A stretch of DNA of 64,000 nucleotides, taken from a bacterium (GTDB lineage Bacteria; Bacteroidota; Bacteroidia; Flavobacteriales_D; Crocinitomicaceae). The position numbers and the translations under genes are program-made. Where the stretch lies: assembly GCA_024742305.1 (NCBI GenBank), contig JANSYQ010000011.1:40237-104236 (forward strand). The letters run 5' to 3'. The notes under the pieces are model-generated. The model was given only the letters and a program-made list of their open reading frames with translations. It was not told the origin of the DNA and did no database searches. This document shows positions 1 through 7,701 of this stretch, in pieces; positions within the stretch are counted from its first letter, which is position 1, and every line of letters starts with the position of its first letter.

Positions 1-209
1 ACATTGAACCAGCCGTGCAAGTTTCCGCTAATGATATACCCCGCTCCATTATAGGTTCCTCCTCCGTAAATATTGGCAGTTACGGCTCCGGGGAGCGGAT
101 TTCCTCCTTCAAAATCCTCGAAAAATATGGTGTTTGGATTTGAACAGGGCGCTTGAGCTTCCGACCAAAATGAAAACAATACGAAAACCAACGCTATGAT
201 TCCTCTCAT
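1..209 (-). CDS. Secreted protein, N-terminal fragment (runs off left edge)
   Basis: Read on the minus strand from the ATG at 209, this is an open frame of 69 codons that continues past base 1, so only the N-terminus is visible. It starts with MRGIIALVFVLFSFWSEAQA, a typical signal peptide with a probable cleavage after AQA. The mature part begins APCSNPNTIFFEDFEGGNPLP, a pattern often seen at the start of large T9SS cargo proteins with a jelly-roll or MAM-like domain. The visible part is too short to name a domain. Function unknown; a secreted surface protein is the likely class by inference. Confidence 0.6.
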   Translation of the reverse strand, partial: MRGIIALVFVLFSFWSEAQAPCSNPNTIFFEDFEGGNPLPGAVTANIYGGGTYNGAGYIISGNLHGWFN

Positions 210-330
210 ATCAACCTTTGTTTGTTTCTTAAAACGTTTACTATACGATTTAGCATTATGTCAGGTCTAAACCGTTTAAGTAGCAGGTCACAAGATAGAC
301 GATTCAACCTTGTTTTGGTTGCTTATACCT

Positions 331-1050
331 TTACTTTAAATCGGTGAGAAGTTGAACTCCCGGAAAACGTTCTACTGTGAATCCTTCACCACAAGTAAAC
401 CCTGCTTGGCGTCCCATTTCATGCATGCGTCCCCAAATAAAATCCATAAAGTCGGCTCCTGAAATTGGTGTTTTAGGTCCGTCTTGGTCAGGTTGAAAGA
501 ACTGTGTTTTGTATGCTTTAATCGCTTCCATTTTTCGTTCGGCTACGGCTGTAACATCCACAACGAAGTCGGGTTTGATATAACGATCTTGGATATAGTG
601 GTAAACAACTTTTGGGCGGAAAGCTTCCTGTACTTCCCCATTCCAAGTTGTCTCAAATTGAATCAGTCCGGCAAGGAAGCAAGCCTCAGATACCAATTGC
701 GCCCCTCTCCCATGATCCGGGTGGCGATCATCTACCGCATTTGCCAAAACAATGTTTGGTTGAAAACGACGCACCTGCTCTACAATCAGGCGCTTATTGG
801 CTTCATTGATTTCAAAAAGTCCGTCTTCCATTTTCAGATTTACGCGCTCAGAAATTCCCATAATCTTTGATGCATCAGCTGCTTCATCGTAACGTGTTTC
901 AATGGTCCCTCTCGATCCCATTTCTCCTTGTGTCAAATCAACAATTCCTACGCGCATTCCAGCATCCACATGCTTTATAACGGTTCCAGCACACGCCAAC
1001 TCTACATCGTCAGGATGTGCACCAAAAGCGAGAATATCTAACTTTTTCAT
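331..1050 (-). CDS. bshB1: Bacillithiol biosynthesis deacetylase BshB1
   Basis: A 239-residue PIG-L/LmbE family zinc deacetylase. It removes the acetyl group from GlcNAc-malate to give GlcN-malate, the second step of bacillithiol synthesis in the cytoplasm. The metal and catalytic motif AHPDD is at residues 11-15 and the second metal-binding motif HPDH at 110-113. Length fits the family (about 230-240). The ATG at 1050 overlaps the TGA of the upstream cytochrome c assembly gene by one base (TGATG), which implies translational coupling; an alternative TTG one codon earlier is less likely. The pathway's last enzyme, BshC, is at 29.1-30.7 kb; BshA was not found in this window. Confidence 0.93.
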   Translation of the reverse strand: MKKLDILAFGAHPDDVELACAGTVIKHVDAGMRVGIVDLTQGEMGSRGTIETRYDEAADASKIMGISERVNLKMEDGLFEINEANKRLIVEQVRRFQPNIVLANAVDDRHPDHGRGAQLVSEACFLAGLIQFETTWNGEVQEAFRPKVVYHYIQDRYIKPDFVVDVTAVAERKMEAIKAYKTQFFQPDQDGPKTPISGADFMDFIWGRMHEMGRQAGFTCGEGFTVERFPGVQLLTDLK

Positions 1051-4000
1051 CAATCTAAAATTTCAGCATTTTGGTTGTTCGACTTTCTTCCTCCAATAAG
1101 GTACTGAATTGCAGTAGCCGCTAGTATCAAGGCTAAGATTTTACCTGTGTTTGCCAATACTGTTGTCGCTGGAGAGATTTTGAAAATCAACATCATCAAC
1201 GCTACACCAACTACTAGGGAACTCAAAATAATGAATTTGCGCGAGAAATGTTTCATGGGTATTGGCTCGCCCTTGTTCTTAAACAATTGATTTTTAAGAG
1301 AGGCAAATTCTGTAAACAAATAAAAGATAATGCCGACGTAAACCAGCCACCATGGTAACTCTGCCAATCCTTCTCCATTCGCGTAAGAGTGTAATCCGAC
1401 GAGGTAAAAATTCACACCAAAGAAGGTAAATAAGATGGTGGTATATCCCCAAAAAGAAACCGCATTGAAAGTAAATTGATCTTTTACTCCGGGAATGAAG
1501 CGCAAGTGAAGAATGACCGCGTATGCCAAAATAGCTACAAGTGCCCAAGTCTCCTTCGGGTCCCATCCCCAATAACGGCCCCACGATTCATTTGCCCAAA
1601 CACCTCCAAGGAAGGTTCCAATGGTGAGCATCACAACCCCCACGGTAATCGCAATTTCCGTAATGTAAGTGATTTGTTTAATAACCAGCTTTAGTTGTGC
1701 ATCGTTTTCCTTGTTGCGACTGATGAACAAAATCATATTGATGAAAGCCAAAATTGCCGCAATTCCCAATGGGGCGTAGCTTCCGGTGATAATCGCAACG
1801 TGAATCTTCAACCAATACGACTTTAATACGGGCTGCAACTTGGTGATTTCCGGATCGAGGATGTTCATACTGCTGACGAACAGTAGCAAGAACGCCAAAA
1901 TACACGCCGCTGCAAGAATGACCTTATTCACACGATAGAGTGCTACACCTGTGACAGCCGCCACGAAGGAGATGAAAATCAGCGCCTCGTAGCCATCCCC
2001 CCAAGGAACGTGACCGGAAATAAGTGCTCGCATCACAAGTCCAGCACCCAAATACAAGGTGGTAACTACAGCCATCCAAAACAATACAATTTCTGATATT
2101 CGAACCCAGCGTGGGGTTTTTCCTCCTTTGGCTAAAAGACCAATCAAGAACAAAATCAAAAGCAAAACGCCAATGGCAAGGAATGCACGATAGGCCTGCT
2201 TCACCACCTCCATTTTGTTGTAAGCTATTTCGGCTTTCACCATAGACTCTGAAGGAATGTCTTTCCCTCCCAATTTTCTTTGCAGCGCCAGGAGCTTATC
2301 TAGGTTGTCCTCGGCTGTACCGTACCCCCCTTCTCCCCTTGTAGCCGCGTTTAGCGCACCGAAGTAGTTCACTGCAGTCAAGAACTCCTCTGAATCTTGT
2401 TTGAAGTCGAGAATTGTCAACCACTCCTGACCTTTGTTCTTTGGGAGAATGCGTAAATAAGGCCAATTCGGTGACATCATGTTCATCATGATTTGGTATT
2501 TCTCAACCAACTTCACAATTTGTTTCTCGCGCTCTGTTCGTTTTGATTCCGCTTTTCTAAAGGCTTCTTCTGCCTCTTTCGATAATTTGAAGTCGCCCGT
2601 TTCAAGGTTCATCAGATCTTTCATCGAAGCATACTTCTCCACGCCTAGTGATTCTCGTATTTCACCTTTTGACGAGACGTAAATGATTGGCTCATCCCAC
2701 CAATACGATTGATTCAAGTGAATGTTCATGATCACCTGCACGGCGCTATACCCTTCATAAGTATTACCGCGGTGAATTTTGTTCAGCAATTGATTCGCCA
2801 AGGTATGGAATGGCATCGCACGCTTGTGGACATCACTGTGCACTAAAAGCAACTCCAATTCACCGGCATGCTCTTCTGATAAAATGTTTAGTTTTCCCTT
2901 CGGAGGAAACTCTATTGATTGCGGTTCATTTGGGTGTTCGCCTGGAGCGTGATTGTGTCCTTCATGACCTTCCTCCACAGCAACTACCTTCTGCATCTGA
3001 TTCGTATCGGTGGAATCTTGGGCATAAGAGTTAACACCCACTGACATCGCAATAAGAAGGGCAATCATGCTTACTTTGTCGCGCTTTTCGTCAATCACTT
3101 TGATTTTACGAATCAACTCTCTTGTTCGACCTCCCGGAGCGATAAGTGCCAACACCATTCCTAGTCCCATTAGTAAATAGCCAAAGTAAGATATGTTTGT
3201 TCCCCACCAGTCATTGTTCACTTGCAGAATGGTTCCAGAAAGGTCGGCTTTGTAACTAGACTGAAACAAACGGTAGCCTTCGTAATCAATTACATGGTTC
3301 ATGAACAACTCCTGTGTTTTCTGATAGTTTTTTGCGGTATCGATAATCGTTAAATCACTCTCATACGATGATGGTTGTGATGATCCCGGGTAACGCTCCA
3401 ATCGAAAATCTTCACATCGTACACCAAAAGGAAGTTCTACCACTTTGGATCCGTATTCAATTTTAAATTTCAATCCTTCGTGATTTCTAATCACGCTGTT
3501 TTGATGTCCAATTCGTTTCATTCCACCCGGAACAAAGAAGGGCTCACTGAACTTGTTGTTCACTTCCAGTTTTACTTCCAACAAATCAAGACCCGCATCT
3601 TTCTTAGGCGATTTCACCCAGTCGCGAGCCGTGTTCTTTTTAATATCCTTCAATACAAACTGTTCTCCCTGAACGTTATACAGCTTCGCCATTTCAAGGG
3701 TGATTGTTGAGTCGGGCATCACGACATCGTACAAAGAATCGGGTGGCGCTTCACCACTTTCTCGAATTGCGCGCAATTGAGTCATAGCAAGAGATCGCAA
3801 GCCAACGCTTGATTTCATTTTGAATTTGTTGCCTTCCTTCCAAACTTGCACACCACTGGAGGCATCTTTCACTTCGTAATAAAGTGGCGTTGCACCAAGC
3901 AAGGTAGATTGTCCTTCCGCTAAATACTGCGCTTCCATTCCGCCAATGGCAAATCCTAGCGCCGTTTCTTTGATATCCTTTCGTGTAACCAACGAATCCA

Positions 4001-4529
4001 CCATATTCTTCTGATAACCGATACAGTGTACAGAAGCCTCCTTTTTCACCGCTCCGTTAACCAATAAGGGAACTTCGTCTTCAAACTCAGGACTCAGCGC
4101 CTCTGACATCAGTAATTTGCGTCCCCAAGAATAACTGTCTTTTTCATCCGACACTTCTACCACTAGGTAAGGATCGGCACTGTACATATAACCAATGGTT
4201 TCGCCCTCATTGATGATCATGGTTCCCTCAAACCCGAAGTAGCGCGTTACTGCCGCGCCAATAATCATGATAATGAATGCCAAGTGAAATGTAAGGATGG
4301 AGATTTTTTCTGCCCGAAACATGCGATATCGGAAAATATTCGCGACCATTCCAGCACACAGATACAGCAAAAGGATGGAGAACCAGTTGGCTTCATAGAT
4401 CATCAAACGTGCTGTTTGAGTATCGTACACTGTTTCAGCAAAAGTTGCCAATCCAATTGATACAAGAAACACAAACAACGCGACAACCATCATGCGCATT
4501 GAAAAAAACTCCTGAGCGATTCGTTCCAT
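1050..4529 (-). CDS. Cytochrome c biogenesis protein, ResB-CcsA fusion
   Basis: A 1159-residue integral membrane protein that should export haem and ligate it to apocytochrome c (System II). The N-terminal half is ResB-like: TM segments at about residues 12-80, a long periplasmic region, and another TM near 450-480. After a second periplasmic stretch (roughly 510-780) comes a CcsA module with about eight TM segments. Near residue 980 this carries the tryptophan-rich haem-handling WWD motif, WGRYWGWDPKETW. The fused form is common in Bacteroidota. I chose ATG 4529 over the in-frame ATG at 4559 because a perfect promoter box (TATCTTTG, 4549-4556) overlaps the upstream start. It is co-transcribed with bshB1. 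A His- and Glu-rich linker (EEGHEGHNHAPGEHP) lies in the periplasmic part and may bind metal; this is inference. Confidence 0.9.
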   Translation of the reverse strand: MERIAQEFFSMRMMVVALFVFLVSIGLATFAETVYDTQTARLMIYEANWFSILLLYLCAGMVANIFRYRMFRAEKISILTFHLAFIIMIIGAAVTRYFGFEGTMIINEGETIGYMYSADPYLVVEVSDEKDSYSWGRKLLMSEALSPEFEDEVPLLVNGAVKKEASVHCIGYQKNMVDSLVTRKDIKETALGFAIGGMEAQYLAEGQSTLLGATPLYYEVKDASSGVQVWKEGNKFKMKSSVGLRSLAMTQLRAIRESGEAPPDSLYDVVMPDSTITLEMAKLYNVQGEQFVLKDIKKNTARDWVKSPKKDAGLDLLEVKLEVNNKFSEPFFVPGGMKRIGHQNSVIRNHEGLKFKIEYGSKVVELPFGVRCEDFRLERYPGSSQPSSYESDLTIIDTAKNYQKTQELFMNHVIDYEGYRLFQSSYKADLSGTILQVNNDWWGTNISYFGYLLMGLGMVLALIAPGGRTRELIRKIKVIDEKRDKVSMIALLIAMSVGVNSYAQDSTDTNQMQKVVAVEEGHEGHNHAPGEHPNEPQSIEFPPKGKLNILSEEHAGELELLLVHSDVHKRAMPFHTLANQLLNKIHRGNTYEGYSAVQVIMNIHLNQSYWWDEPIIYVSSKGEIRESLGVEKYASMKDLMNLETGDFKLSKEAEEAFRKAESKRTEREKQIVKLVEKYQIMMNMMSPNWPYLRILPKNKGQEWLTILDFKQDSEEFLTAVNYFGALNAATRGEGGYGTAEDNLDKLLALQRKLGGKDIPSESMVKAEIAYNKMEVVKQAYRAFLAIGVLLLILFLIGLLAKGGKTPRWVRISEIVLFWMAVVTTLYLGAGLVMRALISGHVPWGDGYEALIFISFVAAVTGVALYRVNKVILAAACILAFLLLFVSSMNILDPEITKLQPVLKSYWLKIHVAIITGSYAPLGIAAILAFINMILFISRNKENDAQLKLVIKQITYITEIAITVGVVMLTIGTFLGGVWANESWGRYWGWDPKETWALVAILAYAVILHLRFIPGVKDQFTFNAVSFWGYTTILFTFFGVNFYLVGLHSYANGEGLAELPWWLVYVGIIFYLFTEFASLKNQLFKNKGEPIPMKHFSRKFIILSSLVVGVALMMLIFKISPATTVLANTGKILALILAATAIQYLIGGRKSNNQNAEILD

Positions 4530-4548
4530 ACAAGTTACATTTCGACCA

Positions 4549-4556
4549 CAAAGATA
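4549..4556 (-). promoter_or_regulatory. -7 promoter box of the ccs-bshB1 operon
   Basis: On the minus strand this reads TATCTTTG, an exact match to the Bacteroidota -7 consensus TAnnTTTG. Transcription would start near 4542, giving a leader of about 13 bases before ATG 4529. No clear -33 TTTG was seen. Confidence 0.55.
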
Positions 4557-4683
4557 CATAGTATATGCCTTCGAATGGAGCGATTTTAGGATTACAAAAA
4601 TTTAACAATAAATGCCGATTAAATTATCCGTCAAACGTGTAAAAAATTATTTTTAGGATGAAACAAACACTTAATTTCTCCTG

Positions 4684-7557
4684 ATGAAAAAACGACTCAA
4701 AAAAATCCTTAAGTGGACTGGGATTTCCCTGCTCGTGCTAATTCTTCTTTTAATTCTGATTCCAATTATTTTCAAGAATCAAATTAAAGAAATGGTGGTG
4801 GATGAGGTAAATAAAAACCTCAATGCTGAACTTTCTGTGGGAGACTTCGACCTGACATTCATTAGCACATTTCCTGACATGACTATTGAGCTCTACAATA
4901 CAAAATTGGTGGGGAAAGATGAATTCAAAGGCGTGGATCTTGTAAAAATGAAGAAGTTGACGGCGCATGTAGGGTTTTGGAGTGTTATTGCCGGTGATCA
5001 AGTGGAAGTAGACGAAATTCATATAGAGAAACCGACTATTGATATCAGGATTCTAGAAGACGGTAGCGCCAACTATGATATTGTGAAGTCGGATGAAGAA
5101 AAAACGAAAGACGAGCTAGAAGAACCCTCTAATTTTAAATTAAGTCTGAAAGAATATTCCATCACTGACGGACAAATTCGCTACGCCGATAAGTTGTACG
5201 ATATGTTTATGGTGCTTCACAATGTAGATCATACTGGAAAAGGAGATTTAACTGCCGATAAATTCAATTTTGAAACGGTTTCGGATGTAGAAAAATGCAC
5301 CTACCGTATGTATGGAATTAATTATCTCACGGAGGTGAAAACGGATGCAAAAGTCAATCTGTTGATGGAATTTACCGAGAAATCTTCCAAGTTCACTTTC
5401 AAGCAAAACACAATAAAGCTCAACAAAGTAAACTGCTCACTGGAGGGATATTACGAAATGTTTGAGGAGTACGACGACATGGATCTGAAACTCGACGCTT
5501 CGAGAACATCCTTCAAAGATTTCCTTTCATTGATTCCTGCGTTTTACCGATCCGGGTACGAGAGCATGGTGAGTTCGGGAAATCTCTCGCTACAAGCTTT
5601 GATGAAAGGTAAAATGGATGATGTGAATATGCCGGCTTGGGACGTATCCATGAAAGTGGATAAGGGATCGGTAAAATACACAGGATTACCGGGCAAAATT
5701 ACGAACATTAAGGTCGATGCAGGATCAAAATTCCCGGGCGGCTCCGACTACAACAAAATGACAGTAGACGTTCCTGAATTCCACGCCGAATTGGGAGAAA
5801 ATACCATTGATGCGAATCTTGCCTTGCGCAATATTGAAGTAGATCCGGAGATAACTTCGGGCATTCACACGAATGTGAATCTTGCTACGCTAAAAAATTA
5901 TATACCAATGGCGGAAGGAGAATCGTTCGCAGGTATTTTGGATGCTGACGTGGATATGAAAGGTAAAGCATCCGCCATGAGCAGCGGTAATTACAAGGCA
6001 TTTGATGCAAAAGGAACCATTGACTTGAGCAAATTGAACTACTCCTCCAAAGATTTGACGGAAGATGTGATCATCGATCACTTACAATTGAAGTTTACTC
6101 CTGCGCAGCTAGAATTGGCTGATTTCGATGCAAAAATGGGCGGTTCCGACTTCCGAATGAAAGGCACTATATCTAAATACTTTGATTACATCTTTGAGGA
6201 GGAAGGCCAGTTGGTTGGAAAATTCGACTTCAACAGTAACTACCTTGACTTGGATGCCCTGATGAATGTATACCCGGAAGAAGAATCAACGAAGCCTGTG
6301 AAAAGTGCGGCAAAACAAGATTTTTCTCAGCCGGAAGAAACGGGTCCAACACTGGTACCAGCCAACATTGACTTTGCATTAAACACCAATATTGCCAAAG
6401 CAAAATACAACGGAATAACTGCCAAGAATGTTCGCGGAAGAACAGCGATCAAAGATGAAGTAGCGACGCTTCGAGACTTTTCCATGCAAGCCATGGGAGG
6501 AAGTGTTGGGCTGGAAGGCAGTTATGACACACGTGACCCAAAAAATCCAAAGTTTGATTTTGAGTATCGTTTGACGGACATTGATATTTCCGAACTCACG
6601 AAAAACTTTTTAACGGTCGAAAAACTCGCTCCAATTGCACAATATGCCAAAGGGCGTATATCATCCAACTTTGCGATGAGCTCGAAATTGGATGACAACC
6701 TCATGCCTGTTTTGAACTCCATTTCAAGTACTGGTGATGTGAGTAGTAGATCGTTATCCATTACCGATGTTCCCTTGTTGAGTAAAATTGAGAAGGCGAC
6801 GCAATTGAAGAATATTTCGAACCGAACTTTGGACAATTTCCGAGCGCGTTTCTCAGTTCATGACGGAAAAGTGATGCTAACACCATTCGATGTGAAACTC
6901 GGAAAAATTCCAACGAAAGTTTCCGGCTACACCACATTGGAGAAAGAAATGAACTACAAGTTCGAAATGGACATTCCAAAGGAGCAAATTCCTGAAAAAT
7001 TGCTCAAGGAAGTAGAAAAAGGACTCACCATGGCCAATGGATTGCATCCTGATATTAAAATTGGTGAGTTACCACCTTCTATCCAAGCAAATGTATTCGC
7101 TATTGGCGATGTGAAGAATCCAAAGATTACAACGGATTTACCGGACAAACTTCGAGAAGCCGTGAAAAATAAGGTGGGGAATATCATTGATGATGTAAAA
7201 GAAACGATAAAGGACAGCGTACAAACGATCATTGATGACAAGACAGACGAAATCAAAGCCGAACTTGCAGCGCAAAAGAAGAAAATTTTAGAGGATGCTC
7301 AAAAGCGAGCCGACCAAGTGAAGGCCGAGGGTAAAAGAGCGGCAGATGCAGCTAGAGCGGAGGCAGAGAAGTTAGCACAGCAAGTGATGAATGAAGCTGG
7401 AAGCAATCCTGTGAAAAAGAAAATCGCAGAAGCCAGCGCCAAAAAAATTCGCGAAGAAGGCGAGAAAAAAGCACAAGGCATTGAGAATACAGCCAATCAA
7501 AAAGCGGACGACATCATGCGCAAAGCACGAGAAGAAGCCGATCGGTTAGGCGATTGA
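4684..7557 (+). CDS. AsmA-like protein with long C-terminal coiled coil
   Basis: A 957-residue protein with an N-terminal TM anchor (about residues 10-30) after a Lys/Arg-rich start, then a long beta-rich AsmA-type region. AsmA family proteins are bridge-like proteins implicated in lipid transport and outer membrane homeostasis. The region LSSGNLSLQALMKGKMDD and the repeated NxxxDANLALRNIE-type strands fit the family. Unusually, the last 135 residues are highly charged and Ala/Glu/Lys-rich (AAQKKKILEDAQKRADQVKA onwards), predicting a long alpha-helical coiled coil, similar to the tails of ATP synthase b subunits or TolA. It is divergent from the ccs operon and convergent with the next gene. 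No partner gene is adjacent. Family assignment is good; role is inferred. Confidence 0.8.
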   Translation: MKKRLKKILKWTGISLLVLILLLILIPIIFKNQIKEMVVDEVNKNLNAELSVGDFDLTFISTFPDMTIELYNTKLVGKDEFKGVDLVKMKKLTAHVGFWSVIAGDQVEVDEIHIEKPTIDIRILEDGSANYDIVKSDEEKTKDELEEPSNFKLSLKEYSITDGQIRYADKLYDMFMVLHNVDHTGKGDLTADKFNFETVSDVEKCTYRMYGINYLTEVKTDAKVNLLMEFTEKSSKFTFKQNTIKLNKVNCSLEGYYEMFEEYDDMDLKLDASRTSFKDFLSLIPAFYRSGYESMVSSGNLSLQALMKGKMDDVNMPAWDVSMKVDKGSVKYTGLPGKITNIKVDAGSKFPGGSDYNKMTVDVPEFHAELGENTIDANLALRNIEVDPEITSGIHTNVNLATLKNYIPMAEGESFAGILDADVDMKGKASAMSSGNYKAFDAKGTIDLSKLNYSSKDLTEDVIIDHLQLKFTPAQLELADFDAKMGGSDFRMKGTISKYFDYIFEEEGQLVGKFDFNSNYLDLDALMNVYPEEESTKPVKSAAKQDFSQPEETGPTLVPANIDFALNTNIAKAKYNGITAKNVRGRTAIKDEVATLRDFSMQAMGGSVGLEGSYDTRDPKNPKFDFEYRLTDIDISELTKNFLTVEKLAPIAQYAKGRISSNFAMSSKLDDNLMPVLNSISSTGDVSSRSLSITDVPLLSKIEKATQLKNISNRTLDNFRARFSVHDGKVMLTPFDVKLGKIPTKVSGYTTLEKEMNYKFEMDIPKEQIPEKLLKEVEKGLTMANGLHPDIKIGELPPSIQANVFAIGDVKNPKITTDLPDKLREAVKNKVGNIIDDVKETIKDSVQTIIDDKTDEIKAELAAQKKKILEDAQKRADQVKAEGKRAADAARAEAEKLAQQVMNEAGSNPVKKKIAEASAKKIREEGEKKAQGIENTANQKADDIMRKAREEADRLGD

Positions 7558-7560
7558 AAC

Positions 7561-7591
7561 AAATTAAGAATTTTGAATTAAGAATTATGAT
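7561..7591. repeat. Heptamer-phased tract, locus 1
   Basis: Directly after the AsmA stop codon, the sequence reads as 7-bp units: GAATTTT, GAATTAA, GAATTAT, GATTTGA, preceded by a partial AAATTAA. It is the first of several tracts in this window with the same period but differing sequence. Confidence 0.7.
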
Positions 7592-7596
7592 TTGAA

Positions 7597-7622
7597 GCAC
7601 ATCTCGGCTCCGCTCGATGTGC
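7597..7622. repeat. Short palindromic intergenic repeat
   Basis: GCACATC pairs with GATGTGC around a core TCGGCTCCGCTC. The sequence CATCTCGGCTCCGCTCGATG is nearly repeated at 50014-50032, inside another terminator, so this is a small dispersed repeat located at convergent gene ends. Confidence 0.65.
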
Positions 7623-7649
7623 TGTTGCACACAACTTAAAACAATAAAA

Positions 7650-7690
7650 AAACCCTGACGATCCTTGTGGATGTCAGGGTTTCTTTAATG
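7650..7690. terminator. Bidirectional rho-independent terminator
   Basis: A perfect 10-bp stem, AAACCCTGAC at 7650-7659 and GTCAGGGTTT at 7673-7682, encloses a 13-base loop. It is flanked by an A-run on the left (a U tail on the minus strand) and a T-rich stretch on the right. It lies between convergent genes ending at 7557 and 7702 and can serve both. Confidence 0.85.
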
Positions 7691-7701
7691 TATTTGAAGT
7701 C

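Noticed and set aside
484..870. Plus-strand frame opposite bshB1
   Set aside because: Shadow of bshB1; no promoter or family pattern.
4530..4559. Ten-residue N-terminal extension of the ResB-CcsA protein
   Set aside because: The promoter box overlaps it, so the ATG at 4559 would not be transcribed.
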